Of a stretch of DNA of 64,000 nucleotides, positions 45,624 through 57,451 are shown one piece after another. This stretch comes from Flaccisagitta enflata (lineage: Eukaryota; Chaetognatha; Sagittoidea; Aphragmophora), in NCBI GenBank assembly GCA_965153355.1, contig OZ231127.1, positions 2,914,001-2,978,000 on the forward strand, read 5' to 3'. The notes beneath the pieces are model-generated. The model was not told where the DNA came from. It did not search any database and saw only the letters and a list, made by a program, of their open reading frames with translations. Each line of letters begins with the position of its first letter. Position 1 is the stretch's first letter. Made by a program: the position numbers and the translations under genes.

Positions 45624-45802
45624 ATCTGATGCAAACGACGGAAGCGTTGGAGGCGCTGACAACAGCGGCGGTGGAGGAGGAGGAGGCGGAGGCGGAGGAG
45701 GAGGAGGAGGAGGAGGAAGCGGCAGCGGTGATGCTGAAGTCAAAGCCAATTTGAACCCGACTTCAAACGGAAACTTAACGCCCTCCGCACCACCATCGCC
45801 AG
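45624..45802 (+). CDS. Unknown membrane protein gene, exon 4 (poly-Gly)
   Basis: Follows TTTATCAACGCAG and ends CCATCGCCAG|GTATAA. It enters in phase 2, as exon 3 requires, and leaves in phase 1, as exon 5 requires. It codes SDANDGSVGGADNS, then a run of 17 Gly made of GGA/GGC codons, SGSGDAEVKANLNPTS and NGNLTPSAPPSP. The Gly run is itself an imperfect GGA microsatellite and probably length-variable. The segment looks like a flexible, disordered linker. It is not similar to any family I know. Exon status rests on splice sites, two-sided phase fit and non-repetitive flanks. Confidence 0.68.
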
Positions 45803-45924
45803 GTATAATCAGGTTGATATTTACATTCAAACATAAGTAATATTAATGTTACATTGCACAATTCATATATTTCACTCACTCAAAAAAAAACGCCACGTAA
45901 GCGCACATTAAGTGTCTGTATTAT

Positions 45925-46000
45925 ACACGCGCACGCGCGCACGCACGCACACACACATACACACACAGACGCAAACACACACACACACACACACACAAGT
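45925..46000. repeat. CA/CG-rich dinucleotide repeat
   Basis: GCACGCGCGCACGCACGCAC and CACACA units, including a possible Z-DNA-forming CGCGCG stretch. Confidence 0.93.
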
Positions 46001-46093
46001 AATCCCTGTTTATGAAACTCATCGACGCGTTGAATATAGAATTTGATCACGTCATAGAAAAGATGTATTAATGGTATATCTAAAAGAGAGAAT

Positions 46094-46096
<3 letters not shown>

Positions 46097-46151
<55 letters not shown>
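46097..46151. repeat. GA microsatellite
   Basis: Pure GA, about 54 bases. Confidence 0.97.
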
Positions 46152-46155
<4 letters not shown>

Positions 46156-46299
46156 GAAGTCATAATGCCTCTGAACGTGACGTCATAATGCGTCTACTGA
46201 CGCAGCGCTTATGACGTTGTTGTGGCGGATGACGCAGGCGTGGAGAAATGAGTTTCAAATACCGTCTTGTTCATAAAGACGCACATCCGGTTGGGCGGT

Positions 46300-46795
46300 C
46301 GTTGACGCATTTGTGTGTGACGTTGACGCTTTTGTGTGTGACGTTGACGCATTTGTGTGTGACGTTGACGCATTTGTGTATGACGTTGACGCTTTTTTTT
46401 TGTGACGTTGACGCTTTTGTTTGTGACGTTGACGCTTTTGTTTGTGACGTTGACGCGTTTGTGTGTGACGTTGACGCTTTTGTGTGTGACGTTGACGCTT
46501 TTGTGTGTGACGTTGACGCATTTGTGTGTGACGTTGACGCTTTTGTGTGTGACGTTGACGCTTTTGTGTATGACGTTGACGCATTTGTGTATGACGTTGA
46601 CGCATTTGTGTGTGACGTTGACGCATTTGTGTGTGACGTTGACGCTTTTGTGTGTGACGTTGACGCTTTTGTTTGAGACGTTGTTGCTTTTGTGTATGAC
46701 GTTGACGCATTTGTGTGTGACGTTGACGCATTTGTGTGTGAAGTTGACGCTTTTGTGTGTGATGTTGACGCATTTGTGTGTGACGATGACGCATT
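46300..46795 (+). repeat. 21-bp minisatellite with dense TGACG sites
   Basis: About 23 units of GTGTGTGACGTTGACGCATTT. Each has two TGACG boxes (CREB/ATF half-sites) in the same orientation. A full TGACGTCA palindrome lies just upstream at 46179-46186. It is inside the intron after exon 4. Three + frames and three - frames are open only because the unit length is a multiple of three. Confidence 0.95.
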
Positions 46796-46856
46796 TAAAT
46801 GATGATCAGTTGTTGACGTGTCACTGGCCTGGGTTTGGCGCTGACGATTGTGTGTA

Positions 46857-46997
<141 letters not shown>

Positions 46998-47165
46998 GTG
47001 TGCTTTTGAATTGCATATTGCAGTTTTAAGATTACCACTTAATTTGTACCGTAGTGGCGTAGTGGTGAAGTGGCGAAATGGCGCTGATTCGAAACAAACT
47101 TATCTCACATGATCTTTGTTGGAATGTACGCTTGAATCAAAACTCACTCTAAATTAAAAAAAGAA

Positions 47166-47437
47166 GTGACGCGGGGTCATAATATCGTTTCCGACGATTG
47201 GGCGGTGGTATCTTACGCCCATCCACACAACAGCCCCCTTCCCACACACTCAAACTAAGACAAAAAGTATATAAAACGCTTTTTTCCACTCTTCAATCCA
47301 ATGACTCTGGACCTACGGACCGACAGACCGACAGACCGACGGACCAACAGACCAACGGACCAACGGACTAACGGACTGGCAGATGGACGGATGGATGGAC
47401 AAACGGACGGATGGACGGACAAATCCTCCTGTAGAGT
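47166..47437 (-). mobile_element. HINE-like element, GTGAC terminal type (decayed)
   Basis: Minus strand: GTCCGTCC and GTTGGTCC core, right terminus ATTATGACCCCGCGTCACTT. The left arm is lost after GGAGG. Confidence 0.75.
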
Positions 47438-47472
47438 TCATTTATTAATATCGTTTTGATTGTCCCCCTGTA

Positions 47473-47779
47473 AACAAGGCTAAGTAAGTAGGTAAGTAGT
47501 AAGTAAGTAAGTAGGCCAACGATGCGTCCTCTTTGAATGAATGTCTTTTATAAATGAGGGTTTTTTATGAATGAATGTTTTTTTAATGAATGAATGTCAT
47601 TTTTGAATGAATAGATGATTCATTGAATGAATTAGTAGATGTATGCTTCTTTTGCTGGGTTAGGACCACTTTTCTATTGAAAAATGCATGAATTCAATGT
47701 TTTAATGAATGGGTTACCCGACCAACCAACCAACCGACGGACAGAGCCTATTATAGAGATGCGAGGACGCATTAAAAAG
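47473..47779 (-). mobile_element. HINE-like element, ATGCGTCCTC type
   Basis: Minus strand: left AATGCGTCCTCGCATCT, GTCGGTTGG core, CATTCATT body, right arm GAGGACGCATC paired with the left arm. The terminal loop has become a TACTTACTTAC repeat before GCCTTGTT. Confidence 0.8.
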
Positions 47780-48390
47780 ATTGATGAGTATGATTACTAT
47801 GAATAGTTATGTGAATTAATTATCGCGGCAATCAAACGAAACAAATCGAGGTTAAATGATTGGTGGATAAATCAGCCCCTTATCGGATGTGTGATTTTTA
47901 AGGCCGGTTCGATCAGAATCTCTGCTCAGGACCATCGGGGTCACCCGTAAGAACTTCAATTTACAACGTAGATTATGATCCTATCTATTCCTGTCACTTC
48001 TTTGAAGCGTTTTTTTCTCAGATATGAGGAGCTGTCTCCAGACAAAAGAACGCATCTTGATCTCATTTGCATATTGTCTTCTTTAGCTTTTGTTTATTAT
48101 AGGTTTGCAGGAAAAGCGTTTTTTATAGAAAAATTCGCTACCTTTCAATGCCAATATTTTGATTGTAGCTTAGACTGTAATAAGCAATAAAATTATGTTT
48201 CTCACTTGGTTATACTAAGGCTATATGTTAAATATCAGCAAAACATGGAGGGCATTCTGAAGATAATCAATTTTCAAAAATCCATCACTAACGTTTGCTA
48301 TGTTATAGACCACATCAGAAACGCTCGGCTGGCAATTTTATGCTGTATAAATCTAATGGCTACGTTTTTGGTTACTAACTCTGCTGCGAA
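47780..48390. other. Intronic DNA, no feature recognised
   Basis: Unique-looking sequence; frames of 71-76 codons lack motifs and splice sites. Confidence 0.45.
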
Positions 48391-48392
48391 AC

Positions 48393-48545
48393 TGGCGATT
48401 TTGTCGCTATTTTTAGCGAATTTTGGGGCCTCCTAGCGACAACTTCTTGCCATCTAGCGACCAGCGAATTATCTAGCGATTTTCTTTGAGACGCCTAGCG
48501 AATCTAGCTATTTCTAGCAAAATCTAGCTATTGCTAGCTAAATTT
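48393..48545. repeat. CTAGCGA/CTAGCTA-rich patch
   Basis: Repeated CTAGCGAA, TCTAGCTATT and similar motifs. A shorter, inverted-looking patch lies at 49850-49935 (GGGCCCCAACTAGCGAATT against GCGAATTTTGGGGCCTCC), so both may be ends of one old element. Confidence 0.6.
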
Positions 48546-48639
48546 TTCTATTTTCTAAAAAATACTCGCTTTTCTAACCAAGTTTTTCCATTTCTCCTCT
48601 TTTCTTCTCTGTACTTTAGTTGTAAATCAACTGTGTGAT

Positions 48640-48955
48640 GACCAGATTGTAAAGTTTGGTAATCTTAGGGAATTCAATCCGGCGCACTTGTTTTCTCCCG
48701 CAAGTGCAAATCTTTAATTCAAGCACACTCGAATTAAAACATACAAAACCAAGTCCACATCTTGCCTTAAACCTATCTATAACCCAACCCGATCCCTAAC
48801 CCTAAAACCAACCCCTAACCCCTAACCCCTAACCCCGAACCCTAACCCTATCCCTAACTCTAAAACATTACCCGCGTAAAATCACCCTAAAACAAAAGAA
48901 ACGGATGGAAATCGCTAACGTGACCTAAAGTTCTTGAACCTGTTTGTTACCATTT
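48640..48955 (+). repeat. Dispersed repeat T, copy 1, with telomere-like CCCTAA block
   Basis: Begins TTTGGTAATCTTAGGGAATT, includes ATTAAAACATACAAAACCAA, then CCCTAACCCCTAACCCCTAA units (48795-48865), and ends GCTAACGTGACC. The same order is found at 53700-53985. Confidence 0.85.
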
Positions 48956-49062
48956 GGACTTATCATTGCTAGTTAATGACTGGTGGTTGAGAAAGGCCCT
49001 ATGATTCCGGATATCGACACTAGCTTTGTCAAGAACGATCAGAATGAGCAATCGTGAAACGG

Positions 49063-49246
49063 TTTTTAGTTGTGGACACACAACTCTATAAGACACACAA
49101 CTCTATCCGTCCATGAGCATGAGTTGAGAGGTAGGAAAGTGAACGCTTTTGATGCTTGTGTGCGGTTTAGGGATGGGTTGGGTCCAAAGGGGGGTTGGAT
49201 GCCCCTGCCCACCCATCCGCAACGATATTGTGACCCCATGTCACTT
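49063..49246 (+). mobile_element. HINE-like element, AGTTGTGGAC type
   Basis: Left hairpin AGTTGTG-GACA-CACAACT keeps pairing despite a changed base. Right arm ATCCGCAACG, terminal GTGAC-CCCAT-GTCAC. Confidence 0.83.
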
Positions 49247-50318
49247 GTTTGCATTCTATTCTATATGACTCATACAACACATTAATTAACAGGAAACTAA
49301 TGATTTTTTTTACAATCGACTCCTAGATGCAGTACGATGGGAGCGAAGACGACCTAGACTGGAGGATAGATTTTAAGTATTTTAATTTTATTTGATTTAT
49401 GAAAAAAATGAGATCTATGCTAATTAAAGGTTGCTCTATTGCTTGAATATGTTAGCTTCTCTCATTTTTCATCTTGTGAATTGACTCCATCAGAACTTCA
49501 TTTTTCGTACTTCTAACCTAGCCCATTAGAATGGGCAAAACATTTTAGGAAATTCAGTGGCATACGTGGCGACGGAAACATATGTCTTTCTTTATTTCAG
49601 AGTAAACCAAATAAAACTAATCATGGCATTTTTGTCGCTGTCCTTTAAAAGAAACTTTGATTACTAAACGTTTCAAATCCCCAAGACCTAACCCCTATGC
49701 CTCAAGTTTCCAGTTTAAGTATCTAAGATTTAAATGGGAAAACAATAGTCAACAAATAGTATTCTCAAAAGCCCTCTCTTCTCTTCCGCCTATAAATAGA
49801 CCAGTTATGGTTTGTTTATTGATTTTTTTATGTCCTCATTACATATATACAAATCTAGCGAATTTTCTAGCTATAGAAGAAAATAATCTAGCGAATTCTA
49901 GCGATTTTTGGGCCCCAACTAGCGAATTTCTAAAAGCTGGAGTTCCCACCAGAGGTTACTAAAGTGTCTAGTTTGAAGCCCCAACGGGTAACAATGGATA
50001 TGTGACGTAACGTGATGGTTGAAACAACTTTTCGAAGTCTGTGTGTTCGAGTGTGTCAATATGCAAAAGTATTTTTGATTAGATCATCAACATCACTGTC
50101 ATCAGGGAGAGTAATCAAAAGAATTCTAAGATTTTTACGTTTTTTTTTTTTTCTATTTTTTTAGCTAGGGAAAAGATTGTCACAAATATGTATATATATA
50201 CTTACAGAATCTCCACCCAGTTTTATTTGAAATAAAACCCATAATTATTGTGTATTATATCAATTTTTCAGTTTTCATGCAACAAAATGTACCTACTAAC
50301 AAATCACCACTGACTGGA
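49247..50318. other. Intronic DNA; one possible short exon
   Basis: At 49328, after a T-rich tract and ACTCCTAG, the frame continuing from exon 4 would give 15 codons and a stop, so it could be an alternative last exon. Support is minimal. The rest is unique-looking and AT-rich. Confidence 0.3.
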
Positions 50319-50319
50319 A

Positions 50320-50463
50320 TTTTTAGTCGCCTGCTACGCGATCTACACGCCGCTTTGTCGGTCCGTCCGGCCTCACTGCTCCTGCTCAAATGATCAAGTG
50401 ACCTCATATACCATCTCTGCCCACCCGCACGCAACTGGGGTAGCCGTGCATCCGGCCTTGTTT
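50320..50463 (+). mobile_element. HINE-like element, complete, short core
   Basis: Left TTTTTAGTCGCCTGCTACGC, core GTCGGTCCGTCC, right arm GCACGCAACT, GCCGTGCATCCGGCCTTGTT. Confidence 0.8.
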
Positions 50464-50529
50464 TAACCCATATCCAATTAAGGCCCACTGTGAAAACTAG
50501 ATCAACAACGCAAAAATAAACAAATTAAT

Positions 50530-51252
<723 letters not shown>

Positions 51253-51255
51253 CAG

Positions 51256-51417
51256 CGCCGGGTATTCGTCGTATGAGTAGCACAAGGAAGAAGCCAAAGA
51301 AGCAGACGATTTATGATGAATACGCCAAAGTAACAAAGACGCTCAACGCCATCTACCTTCTACTCGGCATCGGACTACTCATGTCCCTACTTTTTATGAT
51401 TTTCTACACTGAATATG
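51256..51417 (+). CDS. Unknown membrane protein gene, exon 5 (membrane segment)
   Basis: Bounded by CTCTCATTTTCAG and GAATATG|GTAAGACA. Phase 1 at both ends, fitting exons 4 and 6. After a basic stretch (RRMSSTRKKPKKQ) and YDEYAKVTKT comes a hydrophobic run starting LNAIYLLLGIGLL and ending LLFMIFY, about 21 residues: one membrane helix near residue 200 of 443. Basic residues before it predict that the N-terminal half stays in the cytoplasm, with the C-terminal half outside or in a lumen. There is no signal peptide. This is the best-supported coding exon of the gene: non-repetitive sequence with typical codon content. The family is not recognised. Confidence 0.8.
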
Positions 51418-51439
51418 GTAAGACACATATCGCGACCGC

Positions 51440-51441
<2 letters not shown>

Positions 51442-51528
<87 letters not shown>

Positions 51529-51537
51529 TGAGTGTGT
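51442..51537. repeat. TG microsatellite at a 5' splice site
   Basis: Pure TG starting 24 bases inside the intron after exon 5. TG tracts close to donors can recruit splicing regulators. Confidence 0.97.
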
Positions 51538-51954
51538 GTTAAACGCGTATACAGTCAATGGACAAATCATAATAGGTATACACTATACAGGGTGTTTCAC
51601 GCGTTTTGAGGTATTCTGAAATGACATATCTCTGCTTCTAGTAATTTTTTTTAACTTCTGAAAAACAATCTAGAAAGATCATGATCTGCAGATTGCACAT
51701 GTAAAATTGTATGATATTGTGATAAATTTTGAATCAACCATATGGTTTTGAAGTTTGTATGAGATTTCAGAGCGCCTGTCATTTTTTCAAAAATTTTTGA
51801 AAGACATAAAACTTAATCATCAAAAATCTGTTATCATTACCTACAGAGCCTGGCTTTATTCATTTTAAAGCTTTAATCATTAGTTATTAAAATGTAAAGT
51901 GCAAAAGGTAAAAATATTATACATTCAAAGATGAATGGTTTGGCACCATTCATA

Positions 51955-52574
51955 AAAACAAGGTCGGATACACGGCTACCGAAGTCACGTGCGGGTGGGC
52001 AGGGGCCATATTTGAGGTCACTAGACCATTTGGGCAGGAGTGGTGAGGTCCAAACATAACAAGGTCAACAAACCTTAGTCGCATGGTAACAAAGGTAATG
52101 AAGGTAATAAAGGTAATAAAGGTAATATAGGTAATAAAGGTAATAAAGGTAATAAAGGTAATTAAGGTAATAAAGGTAAAGTACCTAAAGTACCTTATGT
52201 ACCATTGAGTACCCTTAAGTACCCTAAACAACCCTAAAGTACTCTAAAGTACCTTTAGTACCTAAAATACTCTTAAGTAAACTGATGTACCCTAAAGTAC
52301 CTTAAAGAACCCTTGGGTACCCTAAAGTACCCGAGAGTACCTAAGGTACCAAAAGTACCTAAAGTAACCTACAATACCCTTAATTACCTATAGTACCCTT
52401 AAATACCTATAGTACCCTGATGTACCCTAAAATACCTTAAAGTACCCTAAAGTACCCTAAAATACCTTTAAAATGAAGATTTAGGCTTTATTTCAAAAAA
52501 GTTACCGAGCGACCGACAGACAGACCAACCGACCGACATAGCGGCTTCTAGAGTCGCGTTCACGCGACTAAAAA
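51955..52574 (-). mobile_element. HINE-like element with expanded GGTAATAAA and TACCCTAAAG cores
   Basis: Minus strand: left AGTCGCGTGAACGCGACTC, GTCGGTTGG, then decamer repeats of AGTACCCTAA (52190-52480) and GGTAATAAA 9-mers (52082-52185), then right arm GCACGTGACT and GCCGTGTATCCGACCTTGTT. Another case of minisatellite growth inside the element. Confidence 0.8.
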
Positions 52575-52589
52575 TCATAAAAAAAGTAA

Positions 52590-52661
52590 AGTGTGACCAA
52601 CCAACCGACCAACCGACCCACAAAGCGGGGTGTAAAGTCGTGTAGCACGCGACTAAAAAGC
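52590..52661 (-). mobile_element. HINE-like element, left-end fragment
   Basis: Minus strand TTTTTAGTCGCGTGCTACAC, GACTTTACACCCCGC, GTCGGTTGG core only. Confidence 0.72.
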
Positions 52662-53699
52662 AGAAATGGCAGAGTCTGAAATCACTACTCTATTTCAAAT
52701 TTACATATATGTATATATGGGGCGAAACCCTTTTTTTGGGTACAGGACTCCAACTGATGACCAGAAGCTGGGTGGTTTGTTGTATTATTAATTATATTTT
52801 CAAAAAAATTTTTTCTTTTTTTGGACATGTACAAAAACTTTTTACCCCTCATGGAGACCTATCATCCCATGATATATCTTCTCTGAAGATGAAGGCTTTT
52901 TCCCTTTAATCACTAAGAAATGAAAATAACCTTAACCAAATATAGTAGAAATTCACCTATATCCCACCCCCCTAATAGATTTAAGGGACTCGACTGGGGG
53001 AATGCGGACACCTGGCCCCCCTTTTTTCTATTAGGTAAAATTTTAACCAAATTTGGGCTGAGTTGGTGGTCCCGATCAATGCCAGAAGACAGCTCTAACA
53101 ATACCCTTACCCTAAAATAAATTGTATCTCAAAAAATACACAAAAAGTTTTTAAGATAGAAAAAATATGATACATTTAGTAAAAAGTATATACCTAAGGA
53201 ATTTTGATAGTGTTTCAAAAAACCATATTTTAGGTATGTATGTGTATGTAATGGAAGCTTACACTATATAAATGTCCATATTCTTTTCAATTTTTCTTTA
53301 GATTTATATTTGATTTTGATTTTGGTAATTGTATGAGTTTTCTAGAATGAATTGTTGCACATGTCACATGGTTGCTTCAAAAATTATCGCTATATCATGA
53401 GATTTTACATGTGAGATCTGCAGATCATGATCTTTCTTGATCATTTTTTTAAAGTTAAAAAAAATTATTAGAAGTAGAGATATGTCGTTTTAGAATACCT
53501 TAAATTGCGTGAAACACCCTGTATATGAAAAGTGTAACAATATCCCTCACTTTACCCAAACTGAAAGAAATAGAAGAGGGCCTTGTAAACCCTATATATC
53601 ATACCCTATATATCATACTGTTGACTTTGATCCAACTTACTGTTTATGCACAAAATATTATTTGTAACAATCAAATGTTAAGATTACAGCCGGTTGTAA

Positions 53700-53985
53700 C
53701 GAACAAAATCTGGTAATCTTAGAGAATTCAATCCGGTGCACTTGTTTTTTCCCACAAGGGCAAATATTTAATTCAAGCGCACTCGAGTTAAAACATACAA
53801 AACCAAGTCCACACCTTGCCCTGAATCTATTTATAACCCAGCCCTATCCCTAACCCTAAAACCCACCCCATCCCATCCCTATCCCTAACCCTACCCCTAA
53901 CCCTAAAACACTACCCGCTTAAAAACACTTAAAAACAAAAGACACGGATAGAAATCCCTAACGTGACCCAAAATCTTGTTTGCAA
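53700..53985 (+). repeat. Dispersed repeat T, copy 2, with telomere-like CCCTAA block
   Basis: Same framework as 48640-48955. The telomere-like part (53843-53912) is CCCTATCCCTAACCCTA-like and the flanks are about 85% alike. It is nested in the right part of the split MITE. Confidence 0.85.
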
Positions 53986-54419
53986 TAGTTGGTTGTTTGA
54001 ATTACAGCCGCTGTAATTCTCCAATTTTGTAAGATTACAGTTGGCTGTAATTTCAACCACTAGTTGTTGCCAACAAGATTTTGTTTATTCAGTGTATTTG
54101 TATTTTCAGTAAGTTGGATCAAAGCTAATGGTATGATATATATACCTATCATGTTTTGTCCACTTACTGCATAACATATTTTCATCGTAAATGTCGGTGC
54201 TCTTGTTTGAGTCTTCATTGATAAACAAAGAGTATGCTTTTACTATTTTTATATCGCATGAAAACAGCGCGTTCAAAGCCGTGCATGTCCGTGCATGTCC
54301 GTTCACTCTAGTTTATATCGGTTCCATGATTTTCATCCCCTTTCGTCTTTCATCTTCCAGATATATTTCCCCGGTTTAACTATCTTGGAAAAAATAAAAA
54401 TCCAGGACGTTTTGTCATA

Positions 54420-54600
54420 TTTTTAGTTGCGGACGCGCAACTCTATAAGAGGCTTTGTCCGTCCGTCCGTCGGTCGGTCGGTTGGTCAGTCGGTCGGTTG
54501 GTTGGTCGGTCCGTCACGCTCGAGTTGAATAGTGGGAAAACGCGTATTTCCGCCCCTGCCCACCCGTCCGCAACTGATGGCCGTGTATCCGGCCTTGTTA
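54420..54600 (+). mobile_element. HINE-like element, complete
   Basis: Left arm AGTTGCGGAC (54425-54434), right arm GTCCGCAACT (54566-54575), perfect pair; terminal stem GGCCG-TGTAT-CCGGCC, TTGTT. It combines the AGTTGCGGAC arm with the GGCCG hairpin, so arm type and hairpin type assort independently. Confidence 0.9.
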
Positions 54601-54769
54601 CTTTGATATACATGGTTTGATATAAAAATTAGTGACCAAAATGAAGCTGATAAACAGGGCTAGTAAATGGCGCCAAGCTTAGACTCATAGCTTTATTCGT
54701 TTAGATTTCATATCAAAATAAGTGAAAATGTTGATTTCAGGAAATGGACAAAAAACTTTAATAGAATAT

Positions 54770-55061
54770 AACAAGGTCATTAGACCTAAGCCAGGTGCGT
54801 CGGCACTTTCAAAAAGTCAGGCAGACAGACAGACAAACATCATTTTTTAAAAAGACATTTCAAACGACTGTTTACTCAACAAAGTTCCTTCTCTACCATT
54901 CAGAGACATAAAAAACGCTTTGAAAAGCCTTTCCAACAGTTTTGTGACCAACCGACCGACCGACCGACCGACCACCCGACCAACCGACCAATCGACTGAC
55001 TGACCAACTGACCGACCGACCGAAAAGTGGCTTATAGAGTCACCTAGCACGCGACTAGAAA
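54770..55061 (-). mobile_element. HINE-like element with AGGTC/GACCT hairpin
   Basis: Minus strand: left AGTCGCGTGCTAGGTGACT, TATAAGCCACTTTTCGG, GTCGGTCGG core; right CCGACGCACCTGGCTT, then AGGTC-TAAT-GACCT and TTGTT. Same subfamily as 15906-16148. Confidence 0.8.
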
Positions 55062-55062
55062 C

Positions 55063-55245
55063 ATTTAAAATAATTTACAATGTTATAAAATAAGGTATAA
55101 AGGCCTTTGAAGAGCTTTGTGACGGACCGACCGACCGACGGACCGACCGAAAAGTGGCTTATAGAGTCGCGTTGCACGCGACTAAAAACATTTAAAACAA
55201 TTTACAATGTTATAAAATAAGGTATAAAGGCCTTTGAAAAACATG
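55063..55245 (-). repeat. Tandem duplication including a HINE left end
   Basis: CATTTAAAATAATTTACAAT with GTTATAAAATAAGG flanks occur twice (from 55064 and from 55189), each following a HINE left end (first at 54770-55061, second at 55107-55188). Confidence 0.8.
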
Positions 55246-55609
55246 ATGTTTTGTTACACTGTCACTTTGGTATGCAAAATTTAAAAGGAAAATCGGTGAC
55301 CATTTTGAAGCTTTTGATCAGGGCTATCTATTGCCGCCAACAGAGACTCATAGCTCCATTTGTTCGGATTCTATATCAAAAAGAGTTGTAGTATTGATTC
55401 TCAAAAATTGTAAAAAATTATATGTAGGCATTTTGCTTCAAAATTGCTTGATACTCTTTTCAAAGGCCTGCCCTTACATATCCCAGTGGTTGGTAAACTC
55501 TAAAATGATTATTCCACATATTGGGCTTACAAAAATGTAAATAAAATCACTCCTTTATACAGCTTGAACTTTTATTTTTTCAAAGATAATACCCCAGAAA
55601 TTCATATCC

Positions 55610-55805
55610 ATCCCTCTGATTATATCATTCTTATCACATCCCTCTTATTACAATCCTCCTATCACATCCTCTTATTACATCCCTCCTATTACAACCCTCC
55701 TATTACATCCCTCTTATCACATCCCTCTTATCACATCCCTCCTTTTACATCCCTTCTATTACTTCCCTCTTATCACATCCCTCCTATTACATCTCTGTCA
55801 GCAGT
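55610..55805 (+). repeat. CATCCCTCYTATTA minisatellite
   Basis: About 13 units of ACATCCCTCCTATTAC-type sequence. The same unit reappears at 56283-56370, directly before the exon 6 acceptor. Confidence 0.92.
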
Positions 55806-55992
55806 AGGAGAGTAAAGATTTTTGGGACCTCCACCCCCTATTGGTGTCCGACAAATCTAGTCTCACAATTGATACCGACTTGTAATTTTTACCATTTAAC
55901 CATAAAAGTTTGTGATTACTCTTATTATTAAGCAAATAAACATTAAATTTTCTTTTCTTTCTTTTTCTTTCCTTCTTTTTTTTCCGTCTTCC

Positions 55993-56183
55993 TTTTTAGT
56001 CGCGTGCACGCGACTCTACAACCCACTTTGTCCGTCCGTCCGTTGGTCGGTTGGTCACGTTTTACTTTTTTTTATGGTTTTATTTCTTTGCCCTCACAGC
56101 TCCTGCCCAAATGGTCTAGTGACCTCAAATATGGCCCCTGCCCACCTGCACGCGACTTTGGTAGCCGTGTATCCGGCCTTTTT
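55993..56183 (+). mobile_element. HINE-like element, complete, between two blocks of one minisatellite
   Basis: Left palindrome AGTCGCGTGCACGCGACT (arm 55998-56007), right arm GCACGCGACT (56148-56157), GCCGTGTATCCGGCC end. It may have split the CATCCCTC minisatellite into two parts. Confidence 0.88.
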
Positions 56184-56282
56184 TTTTCTTTGTTAATTCA
56201 ATGTCCCGACAACTTTAGTGTCCCGACAGCAGGGACTTCCATGGAAGTCCTGGAAGTCCCTTCTTCTAGGCCGCTGATCTCT

Positions 56283-56370
56283 CTCTTACAACATCTCTCT
56301 TATCACATCCCTCCCATTACATCCCTCCCATTACATCCCCCCTAATACATCCCTCCTATTACATCCCTCC
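56283..56370 (+). repeat. CATCCCTCYTATTA minisatellite at a 3' splice site
   Basis: Five to six units ending CCTATTACATCCCTCCACAG, so the acceptor of exon 6 is the last repeat unit. Confidence 0.9.
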
Positions 56371-56374
56371 ACAG

Positions 56375-57054
56375 CTCCAGCTCCCAAATGGCTCCAAAAC
56401 AAGTGGGAAGCGGATAAACTTCGCGCCGCAGAAATTGCCAATCAAACCAAAATCGAATTGGCCATGAGAGAGGAAACAAAAAATAAAGTTCTAAGGAAAT
56501 TAACCGAAAGATATTACGAACAGAAGAGGAGGAAGGGGTACTACGAGAAGGAGGAGGAAGAGAAAGTGGAGGAGGAGGAGGAAGAGATGGTGGGAGTGGG
56601 AGACTACGATGGAGAAGATGCAGAATACGACGAGGAGATGAAGAAAGGAAAGAGGAAAGGCGGAGATACGATGAAGAAACAAAGAAACAAAGGAGAAGAG
56701 AGGAAAGGAGGAGGAGGAGGAGGAGGAGGAGAGAAGAAGATGAAGAAGGAGAAGAATAAGAAGAAGAAGAAAGAGAGGAGACTAAAACCGACGAGGAGGG
56801 AGAAAATAAGAGAGGAGAAGGAGAAGAGAATGGAGGAAGAGAGAAAAGAGGTCGAGAACAGTTGGTGGATAGAGGAGGAGAATAGAGAGGGAGGAGGAGG
56901 AGGTGGTGGGGGTGGAAGAGAGGATGAGGGTTATGACGACGATGAGGAGGGGGAAGAGGCGGAGAGAGTGAGTTCTAATTTTGAGATTTGGGACGTTCCC
57001 AGCGGAGATGACGGAGTGCCTTATGCCTATGGAGGTTACTTGGTCGGAAGCTGA
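56375..57054 (+). CDS. Unknown membrane protein gene, last exon
   Basis: Follows ATCCCTCCACAG, enters in phase 1 and runs to TGA at 57052. It codes APAPKWLQNKWEADKLRAAE and TKIELAMREETKNKVLRK, a probable amphipathic helix right after the membrane segment. Then come ERYYEQKRRKGYYEKEEEE, Glu, Gly and Lys runs (from GAG, GGA and AAG repeats), and a non-repetitive end, SNFEIWDVPSGDDGVPYAYG. The clean first 45 and last 35 codons frame the low-complexity middle and argue for real coding. Two GGAGGA blocks (56707-56731 and 56892-56921) are likely length-polymorphic. The nearest AATAAA is at about 57483, within a HINE-like element. Function unknown. Confidence 0.72.
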
Positions 57055-57116
57055 TTTATCTTATTTGTATGTGGAAGTGAGTTTTTTCGTATGTGTGAGT
57101 TGAAGTATTCTTACAA

Positions 57117-57245
<129 letters not shown>

Positions 57246-57451
57246 CAAATAGACAGACAGACAGACTGACGCAGACTGACCGCGACAAACAGAGAGGCAG
57301 GAAGCCAGCAAGAAAGAGACAGAGCACAAAGAGGCAGAAAGAGAGACAGACAGACGGATACACAGACACACGACAGACGGGTGGAAAGGAAGAGTGACGC
57401 ACAGATTCATAAGGGAGAAAAAGTCAGTCAAAAGTTGAAAACTGTAAAGTA

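Larger units (their letters stand above)
51586..53525. mobile_element. TIR element ACAGGGTGTTTCACGC
   Basis: Left arm TATACAGGGTGTTTCACGC to CAACCATATGG (51586-51740); right arm is its reverse complement ending GCGTGAAACACCCTGTAT (53345-53525), about 85% alike by eye. TA at both outer borders. No transposase is visible. It contains a HINE-like copy and a HINE fragment, giving three nested layers. Confidence 0.82.
51552..54172. mobile_element. Relative of the 26863-27386 MITE, split by insertion
   Basis: The left end CAGTCAATGGACAAATCATA and the right end CCTATCATGTTTTGTCCACT form the same termini as the MITE at 26.9 kb; the TTTGATCCAACTTACTG segment (53628) also matches. Another transposon (51586-53525) sits near its left end. 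Confidence 0.75.

Noticed and set aside
49328-49376. Possible alternative last exon of the membrane-protein gene
   Set aside because: Acceptor and phase fit, but only 15 codons to a stop and no other support.
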